Shown: in pieces, positions 28,001 through 33,806 of the stretch | How positions within the stretch are numbered: position 1 is the stretch's first letter | Layout of the letters: each line of letters begins with the position of its first letter | DNA from: Vibrio qingdaonensis | Lineage (GTDB): Bacteria > Pseudomonadota > Gammaproteobacteria > Enterobacterales > Vibrionaceae | DNA length: 64,000 nucleotides | Assembly (NCBI RefSeq): GCF_026191675.1 | Contig: NZ_JAKRRY010000001.1 | Location: 1 to 64,000, forward strand | Direction of reading: 5' to 3' | Notes under the pieces: generated by a model | Databases searched by the model: none | What the model was told of the DNA's origin: nothing | Seen by the model: only the letters and a program-made list of their open reading frames with translations | Translations under genes and position numbers: made by a program

Positions 28001-30655
28001 GAGAATACCCTCAACCTCAGTGTGAATGCCGTCAATGACGCACCAACATCAGAAAATGTTGAGCTTGTAGGTACTGAAGACGAAAGTATTCTAATATCGC
28101 AAGAGGACTTGCTTGTTCACGCTGTCGATATCGAGGATGACGACCTGACTGCGAATGATCTTCAAATTGATCCTTCATTTGGTGATTTAATTGATAATCA
28201 AAACGGCACGTGGACATTCACGCCAGCAGAAAACTTAAATGGTGATGTTCCATTTACCTTTAAAGTAAACGATGGCGTTGATGGTACTCAAGTCTCGGGG
28301 AACATTAACCTAGCAGAGGTAAATGATGCACCTGACGCTCCAACGGTCACATACTCGACAGATGAAGACCAAGTATTGGTGGTCGATCCTGCATTTATCC
28401 TCTCTCAAGCTTCTGATATTGATAATGACTCGCTTTCCCTAGAAAGCTTAACTGTGCGATCTCCGGAAAATGCAACGTTGCAACAGCAGCCTGACGGACT
28501 TTACCATTTAGTGACCAGTCAAGATTTTAATGGACTCGTCGAGCTAGATTACATTGTTTCAGATGGAGAACTGAGTGCACAAGGCTCGGTGAATGTGGAC
28601 GTTATTCCAGTAAATGATGAACCATTTACCGTGGGTAATGCCTTCTTGACGACCAATGAAGACGACGCCTTTACCTTTGACACCTCTGATATGCTCGATC
28701 TCTTCGGAGATATCGACACAACAGAGCTGGTTATTTCTCGAGTCATTGTAGCGGATAATGAAGATGGCGGTAGCGTCACTGACAATGGCGACGGGACATG
28801 GACATTTACTCCTACTAGTGATTTTGCGGGATTATCGGAATTACAAGTGATCGCATCAGACGGCGAGTTTGAAACCGCCTTAGACGTGCCTGTTTATGTA
28901 AGACCGGTTGCCGATGGCGCGGTCATCACAACAGCACATGATGGACCACTAGTGTTTGATGAAGACACAACCGGTTACTTAAACTTAGATGTTAATCTTA
29001 TTGATGATTCAGAGCAACTGAGCAACCTCGTCATGACGGGTTATCCGGTCGGCTTTACGCTCAGTGACGGCAGTAACGTCATTGACATTACTGAGGAAGG
29101 ACAATTAATCAATATTACCAATTGGGATATTGATAATCTACAAATGACGCCTCCCGATGATTTTCATGGCAATTTCTTCGTCACCGTGACAGCAACCACC
29201 GTCGATTATGGCGATGAATCTAACGACCAGCCTGAGCAGCCAGTAGGTGGTGACTTCAATGTCGTATCTGGTGAAGAACTGGTTATTAGTCATGACGACC
29301 TTATTGCCATGGCACAAAATGTCGAAGCAGAGCAGGGTGATGACGTTCAACTCGTACACTTAGTCGACCCATCTCAAGGAAGCTTAATTGACAATGACGA
29401 TGGTACTTGGACCTTCAGCCCTGCACCCGGTTTTTCTGGTAACGTTGACTTGGCTTATGTCATTGAAAAAGAGGGCATTCTATACGATGAACAAAGTGAT
29501 ATCGGTGTCTTTGATTCTAGTGAGTCACTTACTAGCTCTCCAACTATAGACGCTATCGCTAATACCGATATCAATGAAAGTGAACCCCTAACGTTTACTG
29601 ACGACGATATGCTAGCGACGATTAGCTCTGAGGATAATCACGATCTAAGTATCGAATCCGTTTCTTTACTCGCGGGAGAAGGACTGATTGAATCAAACGG
29701 GCAGGGTAATTATCAATTTACTCCAGCAGAAGGTTACACAGGTCAAGCTCAGGTTGGATTTGTTGCTAGCGATGGAGAAAATAGTGTTCAAAGTCACTTT
29801 AATATTGGTGTTGATAATGAAGTTGCCGTGAGCCAAACACTTGCTCAAGCTGATGATGGATCAATTGAAATTAGTGGAGCTAACGTTTTAGCTAACTTAG
29901 GCTTAGACGACTCGACATTAATTGATCTAGATTATACTGGAGATCAAGGAGCCCTAATTTCAAATGGAAACGATATGTGGACGTTCTGGCCAGATGACGG
30001 ATTTGAAGGGAATATCGATCTTAGTGCTGGAGTTGTAGATAGCGCTGGAGCGGAACAAGCGTATACAACAAGCTTGACGGTAGAGACTGAGGAAGCGCAA
30101 GTGCAGCCAGTTGATACACAGAGTGCGAGCGTAAGTGACGAAGTAGATTCAGGCATTGAAAGCTCTGTTGATATAACGGCAGCACCTGGTGATGAAGTGG
30201 AAATTAGCGCTCCAGACGAGGTTACATCCGTCGATGGCGTCGATTACATCACGGTGACAAATCTACCCGAAGGTGCAGAAATCAATGGCGCATTAAGTGA
30301 TGGTGAAGGTGGTTACACAATATCAGGTGACTTAAGTCAATCTGTCACACTAGCACTCGACGATCAATATGAGGGCTCTGCGAATCTTTCGTTCCAAGGG
30401 TTTGATGATTTAGATGCTCCGGTAGAAGGTGCAACAGCAACGCTCGACCTTGATATTGATGAACAATATTCGATGCAAGCTTCAAGTCAGCAAAACCAAG
30501 ACACGTCATCATTACAGCAAGCGAATGGTGGTGATTGGACACAGAGTGACAATACACAGGTGGATGTAGACTTTACCGATGATACTGGTAGCTTTGGCAC
30601 TGATGATAATTCAGGCACAAGCACACAATCAGATGTGGATGACAATTTAGTTTAG
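19046..30655 (+). CDS. Giant cadherin-repeat adhesin, predicted T1SS substrate
   Basis: A 3869-residue surface protein without signal peptide. The ATG at 19046 has TTTGGAGG five nt upstream; the TTG at 19034 is less likely. Residues 1-205 are rich in Gln, Ser, Thr and Asn. About 24 cadherin-like tandem repeats of about 95 residues follow, each with a DEDG start, an ASDIDGD calcium motif, a TFTPNENFNG strand and a VNDAP linker. Inserted modules: two YfaP/DUF2135-like domains with a carboxypeptidase-regulatory-like part (about 639-859 and 2061-2281), a non-cadherin module (about 1251-1535) and a DUF4114-like domain (about 2638-2839, GGDRDYDDFLF). The acidic end (DDTGSFGTDDNSG) has no RTX nonapeptides. 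Residues 300-1045 are duplicated at 1722-2467. The divergent T1SS genes make it the likely cargo; function in attachment or biofilm is inferred. Confidence 0.9.
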   Translation: MVDSNENNPLNDAVEQVNTSDENVGQQQGQQNQQSTIATTIATGAETADAADEINEALNANPSAAGGNEQESEQQAVQGEGTESTNTATQPESSNVIEGDAANTPSPGTEAPESNSVGAGAQSVGGDTTQSGSAGGQSAQGQTEPLNQTNGAAPSASTQAEPSTQTSSEEFEVNVLDQQSLAQSQQDDSFDSRTTESTFEVQIDNVNDAAVVEGMEYTVLEDGLLSFTAADLLASASDIDGDSLSISDVSYGGTDGVLTNLGGGTYTFAPNENFNGSISLSYGVSDGTVVTDSTIDVVVESVNDLPVFGTASYTVDEDNTLIFNEDQLLSSASDVEGDVSLVGVSYDGTDGIFTVNNDGTCSFAPNENFNGTVTLDIVIEDEDGAQVAATFDVNVLAVNDAPVSGDIAYTLDEDGNITLSQNQLLSQASDVDGDDLTASNVTVAGNATVLDNQDGSFTITPDADFNGNIDVSFDISDGDATVQATGGLTVNPVNDLPTTDTVTASVDEDNSIIVNQAQLLANAADIEGDALTADNLSATNATIADNGDGTFTITPEANFNGLIDVSYDISDGSTPVAGNLALTVDPVNDAPIISADVPITIEEDGSYTVTQQELLQFATDIEDDDMTAIIGEQGEATTVSGTVLNAEDGQPVVGADVTLSDAVGNSQTVQTDAQGQYTVSGSVFEQGSITIEQEGAITNSFLVPAGETTDSGVISLSEVLDSTDMRIVVTWGASPRDMDNHLWLYDTDTGAELDHIFYQDMSHNLSGGTVQQDVDDTNGHGPETITIPNYQDANMHYSVHNYTNRSWDVDGVEDVQVQVFVGDTLVQTFAPELPENISGDHWHVFDVVDGIVVPSQEVGGQTAFTLPTSEEAANAENGVDIAALFDVDEGTDGGGGTDSGDNVTIGDINMPNGVITDNGDGTYTITPDENFNGEFEINYTVDDGNGGVSPAQLDVTVTAVNDAAVIYDQSYSMDEDGTLTITDAELLVGATDIDGDILSVAGVHYEGTDGVLTSHGDGTHTFTPNENFNGALNLSFDVTDGTELSSASIEIAVAAVNDAPIAGSTSYSVNEEGIIDITAEQLLANSSDVDGEQVSLESVTYSGSDGIFAVHENGTYYFAPNENFDGEVELQVVVIDESGTTATTTANIDVIAVNDTPVVTGPVSYQVNEDNSITLSQQQLLIHASDIDGDQLIADNLYIEAFGSVTDNEDGTFTITPADNFNGPLSLSFDVSDGSETIATAINLTVDPVNDPVVARDDINLSSADPMIRLDVAPEHGAVQYLDDNGEWADMVIGLEYPADTEVQFVPNTTEIQADTRDIRVGSFDSDENSPGFDGTAATSDWGDVQGDTAIYTEDGVVITTVVSEGSLAAWNGPNSHIGAGIGNQSSSGLSEDETLTVTVEGEDVNQITFQLDGLGGYFDESSSQATQVNIRAFDVEGNLISTQGGYRDSGEYEDTYSFTTDVPVHQFELGTTGGHGTYVVQNMTVSRTMSEEIHLTTIQGDGSEVTNSLQLDLNHSTANDTLNVTEQLVEIDGTITSRAIDVEEDGVLTLQASDLLVNDSDIDGDELTLVSVEVSDDTHGSVSLDENGQIQFTPEADFNGQTSFDYTVTDGNGSFDTATVFVNVTPVNDAPTANDLPFTIQEDGSLLFSNADILLATSDIDGDELTVESVGYEGTEGVFTHNGEGNYTFIPNENFHGELTLSYSVTDGAESSQANIGVTVESVNDLPVFGTASYTVDEDNTLIFNEDQLLSSASDVEGDVSLVGVSYDGTDGIFTVNNDGTCSFAPNENFNGTVTLDIVIEDEDGAQVAATFDVNVLAVNDAPVSGDIAYTLDEDGNITLSQNQLLSQASDVDGDELTASNVTVAGNATVLDNQDGSFTITPDADFNGNIDVSFDISDGDATVQATGGLTVNPVNDLPTTDTVTASVDEDNSIIVNQAQLLANAADIEGDALTADNLSAMNATIADNGDGTFTITPDANFNGLIDVSYDISDGSTPVAGNLALTVDPVNDAPIISADVPITIEEDGSYTVTQQELLQFATDIEDDDMTAIIGEQGEATTVSGTVLNAEDGQPVVGADVTLSDAVGNSQTVQTDAQGQYTVSGSVFEQGSITIEQEGAITNSFLVPAGETTDSGVISLSEVLDSTDMRIVVTWGASPRDMDNHLWLYDTDTGAELDHIFYQDMSHNLSGGTVQQDVDDTNGHGPETITIPNYQDANMHYSVHNYTNRSWDVDGVEDVQVQVFVGDTLVQTFAPELPENISGDHWHVFDVVDGIVVPSQEVGGQTAFTLPTSEEAANAENGVDIAALFDVDEGTDGGGGTDSGDNVTIGDINMPNGVITDNGDGTYTITPDENFNGEFEINYTVDDGNGGVSPAQLDVTVTAVNDAAVIYDQSYSMDEDGTLTITDAELLVGATDIDGDILSVAGVHYEGTDGVLTSHGDGTHTFTPNENFNGALNLSFDVTDGTELSTGNIDIAVTAVDDAPIVSGPLSYSVDEDGAITLSQAQLLANSTDVDGDALTASVDSALNATVTANENGSYTLTPDADFSGEITFNMNVSDGQTIVASDIALTVDAVADAPTLTITDGDGQAIGADGIVIDPDDTIELNISGAVTDLDGSEMLSVSASGIPEGSVIRYDSDTVLNDQSNGLTSYVDSEITVTFEGEGAGYLNTVGYYKVDENGQIQDVEVVYENASQLGGGGELIPGQSSFSFDLEQGESFNLFVIPNGFNHNDFNALGEGQFEFRDTDGNQATTSSTDPQLVFVNANGDETVIQSQNGDAVFHGGTSPNLNQDGIDHTRTYFNENDELVYGIEDMYNGGDRDYDDFLFTIDLGEVNSSIYQGEVTVDTSEAIILPTVALLEPISIDLPVDYSGEFDIQIDATSTELSNNDAETTSQSIHVDAREHAPESTPIFSSVDEDGSVVVTQEMLLENATDLNGDILTASNVQSNDPNASVVDNNDGTYTITPSDNFNGDLALTYSISDGEFSTENTLNLSVNAVNDAPTSENVELVGTEDESILISQEDLLVHAVDIEDDDLTANDLQIDPSFGDLIDNQNGTWTFTPAENLNGDVPFTFKVNDGVDGTQVSGNINLAEVNDAPDAPTVTYSTDEDQVLVVDPAFILSQASDIDNDSLSLESLTVRSPENATLQQQPDGLYHLVTSQDFNGLVELDYIVSDGELSAQGSVNVDVIPVNDEPFTVGNAFLTTNEDDAFTFDTSDMLDLFGDIDTTELVISRVIVADNEDGGSVTDNGDGTWTFTPTSDFAGLSELQVIASDGEFETALDVPVYVRPVADGAVITTAHDGPLVFDEDTTGYLNLDVNLIDDSEQLSNLVMTGYPVGFTLSDGSNVIDITEEGQLINITNWDIDNLQMTPPDDFHGNFFVTVTATTVDYGDESNDQPEQPVGGDFNVVSGEELVISHDDLIAMAQNVEAEQGDDVQLVHLVDPSQGSLIDNDDGTWTFSPAPGFSGNVDLAYVIEKEGILYDEQSDIGVFDSSESLTSSPTIDAIANTDINESEPLTFTDDDMLATISSEDNHDLSIESVSLLAGEGLIESNGQGNYQFTPAEGYTGQAQVGFVASDGENSVQSHFNIGVDNEVAVSQTLAQADDGSIEISGANVLANLGLDDSTLIDLDYTGDQGALISNGNDMWTFWPDDGFEGNIDLSAGVVDSAGAEQAYTTSLTVETEEAQVQPVDTQSASVSDEVDSGIESSVDITAAPGDEVEISAPDEVTSVDGVDYITVTNLPEGAEINGALSDGEGGYTISGDLSQSVTLALDDQYEGSANLSFQGFDDLDAPVEGATATLDLDIDEQYSMQASSQQNQDTSSLQQANGGDWTQSDNTQVDVDFTDDTGSFGTDDNSGTSTQSDVDDNLV
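19943..22179 (+). repeat. Long direct repeat in the adhesin gene, copy 1
   Basis: This 2237-bp stretch is repeated at a constant offset of 4266 bp with only about 17 differences noticed. It encodes cadherin-like repeats 2 to 6, including one nested YfaP-like domain. Copy limits are abrupt: identity begins at GAATCCGTCAAC and ends at GAACTCTC. Confidence 0.93.
21744..21756. promoter_or_regulatory. matS site (MatP-binding), adhesin copy 1
   Basis: GTGACAACGTCAC matches the MatP consensus GTGAC-R-N-Y-GTCAC at every position. It lies in the coding sequence of the adhesin, about 12 kb from matP and 9 kb from the dif site, as expected within a Ter macrodomain. Confidence 0.8.
24209..26445 (+). repeat. 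Long direct repeat in the adhesin gene, copy 2
   Basis: Second copy of the 2237-bp repeat. Ten of the differences from copy 1 are synonymous third-base changes clustered in 46 bp (24418-24463); the rest is almost identical and includes a few amino-acid changes such as Asp/Glu and Thr/Met. Confidence 0.93.
26010..26022. promoter_or_regulatory. matS site (MatP-binding), adhesin copy 2
   Basis: Identical GTGACAACGTCAC motif carried by the second copy of the 2237-bp repeat, so this site arose by the duplication. Perfect match to the matS consensus. Confidence 0.8.
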
Positions 30656-30663
30656 TCATCCAA

Positions 30664-30697
30664 AAGCAATGGCTTAGTTCGAACTAAGCCATTGCTT
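30664..30697. terminator. Perfect 17-bp-arm palindrome after the adhesin
   Basis: The arms 30664-30680 and 30681-30697 are perfectly complementary, with GTTCGAAC at the centre and no spacer. It begins 9 bp after the adhesin stop. No T run follows, so it may protect the 3' end or work together with the next hairpin. Confidence 0.65.
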
Positions 30698-30711
30698 GGA
30701 TCTCTTGATTT

Positions 30712-30760
30712 CTAATAATCACATTAACTTAAACGTAGATTAAGTTAATGTGATTATTAG
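30712..30760. terminator. Perfect 21-bp-arm hairpin after the adhesin
   Basis: Arms 30712-30732 and 30740-30760 are perfectly complementary around a 7-nt loop (ACGTAGA). The stem is A/T-rich and is followed on the plus strand by GTATTTTATGG. It probably acts as a bidirectional terminator or as a barrier between the adhesin and dif. Confidence 0.65.
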
Positions 30761-30867
30761 GTATTTTATGGTAAATAGCGTTATTGTTAAATACACAAAG
30801 AAAGCACAGCACCCAATGTAGCAGGGAACAACTTAGCACTAGGTTAATCTTACTATCTCGGGACCCA

Positions 30868-30895
30868 ATTTAACATAAGATAGATAATACGCACT
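30868..30895 (-). other. dif: dif site of chromosome 1 (XerC/XerD recombination)
   Basis: Read on the minus strand: XerC arm AGTGCGTATTA, 6-bp centre TCTATC, XerD arm TTATGTTAAAT. The XerD arm is identical to that of E. coli dif and V. cholerae dif1; the XerC arm differs from V. cholerae dif1 at one base (T for C in AGTGCGCATTA). XerCD resolve chromosome dimers here at the septum, and filamentous phages of vibrios use such sites for integration. matP and matS sites nearby support a terminus location. Confidence 0.93.
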
Positions 30896-31047
30896 ACGGT
30901 ATCTAAATTTAACATCTGCAATCCCAGCGTGAATTCTTATCAACCTCTGATTATAAGTTGTTGATATGTCGCTCGAAAAAACCCCAAACTCATCTTTTCA
31001 CACCCTTGGCGACTCATACAATCCCAATGGCTTGCTTACATCACTGC

Positions 31048-31080
31048 TGCGCATTATGCAGCGTTCGGCACATTACACTT
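31048..31080 (+). other. attP-like / dif-like half-site of a filamentous phage
   Basis: TGCGCATTATG resembles a XerC-binding arm (GTGCGCATTAT in dif1) and is followed after ten bases by GGCACATTACAC, a looser arm. The two resemble the double dif-like arrangement at the attP of filamentous vibriophages. It lies 180 bp from dif and just in front of a phage-type gene. The match is by eye, so it is tentative; GCTGC and GCAGC flank it and could also simply form a small hairpin. Confidence 0.35.
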
Positions 31081-31143
31081 CTAACAGCCGCAAATTGGGC
31101 GAAAAAAATAATTTCGTCTCCCTTCAAATTTGTGAGGCACATC

Positions 31144-31566
31144 ATGTTTTATGAGTCATTCAAAACGCTTTACTGGCGTGAGTTTTCATCCGTTCGTCAA
31201 GGCGCTGAGTTTTTTCACGTTAATGTCGCTACCGTTCGTCGCTGGCTTGATGGCACTGTTGCGATTAATCCTATGGCTGAAAAGCTGCTTATCGTGAAAT
31301 CGCTTGGCTATTTACCTAATGACATGCGTTGGCGTGGTTTTCGGGTTGATGAATCTCGCGCTGTGTTGATTACGCCCACCGGACGTGAATTCAGTACCAA
31401 GGAACTAGAGTCTTTTGGGCATTGGCGTGATGAGTATCAACAATTGTTTGAGTTACACGGTCACATCGACAATGTGACGTTCTATCCGGCTAAAGAGAAT
31501 GTATTGCCGTTTCGAGGTGGACGCCGCATGAGTGCGGCACCTTGGGTGCCTACAAAGTTGAAATAG
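31144..31566 (+). CDS. DUF3653-type phage regulatory protein
   Basis: A 140-residue protein resembling the DUF3653 family found in filamentous vibriophages and their remnants. An N-terminal helix-turn-helix (SVRQGAEFFHVNVATVRRWL, about residues 14-33) suggests DNA binding; the C-terminus has the family phrases WRDEYQQLFELHG and LPFRGGRRM. The frame is open back to 30958, but the ATG at 31144 has GTGAGG upstream and starts the conserved part. It stands alone 250 bp from dif, without replication or coat genes, so it is probably a leftover of an integrated phage or an exapted regulator. Confidence 0.7.
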   Translation: MFYESFKTLYWREFSSVRQGAEFFHVNVATVRRWLDGTVAINPMAEKLLIVKSLGYLPNDMRWRGFRVDESRAVLITPTGREFSTKELESFGHWRDEYQQLFELHGHIDNVTFYPAKENVLPFRGGRRMSAAPWVPTKLK

Positions 31567-31592
31567 TAATTATGATGACGCCTTATAGGCGT

Positions 31593-32324
31593 CTAACTCT
31601 TTAACTGTATTACTAATGGAGATTGTTTTGAAGAGTTAGGTAGACAGACACCATATCCATACTTATATTCCGACTTATGGTTAAGTAGTTCTTCAGATTC
31701 AGATTCAAAAATAGTAAATTCAAATGTCGTTAATGCTAAGACGTTATCATCTCGGTCTATTGCTTCAATCGTCGCTTCATACTCACCAGCAAGCCATTTA
31801 AAGTTCTTTTCAAATATGTGATGTAAATGTTCTACATCACTAGCCTTTGCCGAACCAAGACGTTCTTCAGCATGTGCTCTCATGAGATCAGATTGAATAT
31901 CTTCACGAATAGTTGAACTAAGCTTTCTGACATCCCTCATCATAGTTCTTCCCCATAATTCGTAGAAATTCACGTTGTAATTCCAAATTTCACCAGACTT
32001 AATTTCAACAGGGTTAAAGTGAACATTGGTCGTGTCTGTAGGCATTAAATAGTATGCAGCCCCATCAAGAGAGAAGCTGTTATTGTGATCAGTCTTTACA
32101 TTAATCCGCAGCTTTTGAATATTTACAAGACGACCGCCAGCATTTTTAAGGACTACGTAAATAGCCATATTTGGTGTACCGAAACCAGTAGTTAGACTTA
32201 CAAAGCTGCCTCTTTCAATGATTAAATTGCCATTGCGAATCATGCTCGATATAGGGGGAAGTTGAGAAAGTAATAATGCTAAAACAGCTGCAACGGAAGC
32301 TATTGCTTGCCAATCAATATCCAT
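31593..32324 (-). CDS. Orphan membrane-anchored protein of unknown function
   Basis: A 243-residue protein with one N-terminal hydrophobic helix (about residues 7-25, IASVAAVLALLLSQLPPI) and a soluble domain of mixed helix and strand. No catalytic motif or known family is recognised. It lies convergent to the DUF3653 gene and between dif and core genes, in a stretch that looks like a mobile-element scar, so it may be cargo left by an integrated element. A terminator-like hairpin lies upstream at 32405-32440. Confidence 0.7.
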   Translation of the reverse strand: MDIDWQAIASVAAVLALLLSQLPPISSMIRNGNLIIERGSFVSLTTGFGTPNMAIYVVLKNAGGRLVNIQKLRINVKTDHNNSFSLDGAAYYLMPTDTTNVHFNPVEIKSGEIWNYNVNFYELWGRTMMRDVRKLSSTIREDIQSDLMRAHAEERLGSAKASDVEHLHHIFEKNFKWLAGEYEATIEAIDRDDNVLALTTFEFTIFESESEELLNHKSEYKYGYGVCLPNSSKQSPLVIQLKS

Positions 32325-32404
32325 AATGAATTACCTTGAATCGGGTATATAAGTTCAAATATTTTCAATAATACACTAGTTTACATACATTTTTTTCTCG
32401 ACTA

Positions 32405-32440
32405 CAAAAAAAGCCGAACCCTCTCAAAGAGTTCGGTTTT
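32405..32440. terminator. Bidirectional terminator-like hairpin
   Basis: CCGAAC (32414-32419) pairs with GTTCGG (32431-32436) around an 11-nt loop. Seven A precede it and five T follow it, so it would terminate on either strand. Nothing clear is transcribed toward it, which suggests a lost gene on one side. Confidence 0.7.
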
Positions 32441-33182
32441 TATCCCATAGGTAGCAAGCAAAAGTTGCCAAAGGATACTATTAGCTTAGACGGTGATTCT
32501 TGGTGTGAAAACCGTTAACAGCTAGGTTTAAGTGACTCGCGCCCTATCCTACTTTGTTGCTTTGCTGTCCAACTTCACTTTCGTTTCAATGAGTTCCAGG
32601 TTTGCTCATACCAGTAGGCCCCCTTTAAGAACATCACTTTCTGAGTAATAACGACCAACGTCCATAATCGACATGGTGTGGCAACATCTTGGCAAGCAGC
32701 TATTCATTGAAAGAGTTTGAAGATTACCACGTTGTGATTGCTCTCATATAAAGTCCTTATTCGGATGGACTATTTTATCCAAAGACAAATAGTTATAGTG
32801 CATTAGGGTGTTAACTTATCTACTCAGATGGTCGTTATCTAATCAACATTCCAACGATTTAATTAATGACATCTAGATATATCTGCAAGGTAAATATAAG
32901 ATGCAACTAAAACACAGGTGCTATTAAGAAGCTAGATCAATACTATTTTCACGCCCCATAAATAAGGCCAAAGCGATTAATATAAATCAAATAAATGTAA
33001 GACTGGCGAACCAATGATGATTCAATAGGCCACACCAATACCTTAGAATAAATAAATTAAATGTGAGAATGGTGGTTGTTATTTATAAATTTTTATTCGC
33101 TATTTTTAACCTTACCCCTTTACACAAATTAAAATTTCATTACTCTAACTAACAGGAAATAACACTATTTAAATAAATAGAA
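32441..33182. other. Long non-coding or decayed stretch near dif
   Basis: No convincing gene in this 740 bp. The first 300 bp have higher GC and hold a 22-codon minus-strand frame (32606-32674, MSIMDVGRYYSESDVLKGG) with an open frame continuing upstream to Cys-rich codons, possibly the tail of a lost gene. The remainder (32750-33180) is very A/T-rich and probably holds the promoter of the small gene that follows. Confidence 0.4.
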
Positions 33183-33194
33183 ATGGAGCATTCT

Positions 33195-33446
33195 ATGACA
33201 CTGCCTTTAATGTGGTTTGAAACAAGTTACACCCGTATTAAAAAATGGGATACTGAGGGGCTTTCTCTCTTAGAAGCAGAGACAGCGCTAGATACCTACC
33301 TAACTGAAAACAACCCTATTTCGCTTGAAATGGCGGACTATGTAGCTGAAAACTGGACATGCAGAAGGATACAAATGCTTGATTCAGATGCGCGCCGCAC
33401 CCTAATGAAGATATGGGATGAAAGAGAAATTGCAGCACAAGGCTAA
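33195..33446 (+). CDS. Small hypothetical protein
   Basis: An 83-residue acidic, mostly helical protein (MTLPLMWFETSYTRIKKW, then LTENNPISLEMADYVAENW). The ATG at 33195 has TGGAG 7 nt upstream; the ATG at 33183 sits before that site and is less likely. It is convergent with the DUF3634 gene and shares a hairpin terminator with it. No membrane helix, signal or known motif. Function unknown. Confidence 0.65.
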   Translation: MTLPLMWFETSYTRIKKWDTEGLSLLEAETALDTYLTENNPISLEMADYVAENWTCRRIQMLDSDARRTLMKIWDEREIAAQG

Positions 33447-33461
33447 TGCAGAAATAAAGAT

Positions 33462-33482
33462 GGTAGCAGCCTAGCTGCTACC
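33462..33482. terminator. Shared hairpin of convergent genes
   Basis: GGTAGCAG and CTGCTACC form an 8-bp stem with a 5-nt loop (CCTAG). It lies between the convergent small gene and the DUF3634 gene and overlaps the latter's stop codon. T runs are weak on both strands. Confidence 0.55.
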
Positions 33483-33789
33483 TAGACTTCTTACGCCCTT
33501 TAGATTTAAAACTTTGGAACGGGAATACATTACGTATTTTTTGCTGGCTTTTCTTATTAATCTCTTTAGAGAATTTTAGCGTCATTCCAGAACGAGTTTG
33601 ATATACCTTCAAAGTACCAGAAATATTATCCCTTTCAGCGATATCTTTAAGGTTATGGCTAAATGAAGGTGGAATATGCCCTTTAATATTCGTTATTTTA
33701 CCATCAGTAACTTGCACGGTAAGTACTGGGCGATCAATCGCGACTAACCAAAATACTAATACAGCGCCGATCAAAATTACATATAGCAT
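33478..33789 (-). CDS. DUF3634 family membrane protein
   Basis: A 103-residue protein with an N-terminal membrane helix (MLYVILIGAVLVFWLV), a small domain (RPVLTVQVTDGKITNIKGHIPPSF) and a basic tail ending KSKGRKKSR. This pattern matches the DUF3634 family of vibrios. It lies 17 bp after matP with an AAGGAGACG ribosome-binding site and is probably cotranscribed with it. Role unknown. Confidence 0.8.
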   Translation of the reverse strand: MLYVILIGAVLVFWLVAIDRPVLTVQVTDGKITNIKGHIPPSFSHNLKDIAERDNISGTLKVYQTRSGMTLKFSKEINKKSQQKIRNVFPFQSFKSKGRKKSR

Positions 33790-33806
33790 TTACGTCTCCT
33801 TCCTTG

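Noticed and set aside
19046..30655. CRISPR-like or satellite repeats
   Set aside because: The periodicity is about 290 bp and in frame, fully explained by protein domain repeats.
30966..31154. 62-codon frame before the DUF3653 gene
   Set aside because: It covers the attP-like region and has no ribosome-binding site; open frames here are likely chance.
32606..32674. 22-codon minus-strand frame (MSIMDVGRYYSESDVLKGG)
   Set aside because: It looks protein-like but is too short, lacks a good ribosome-binding site and has no recognisable relative; kept only as a hint of a decayed gene.
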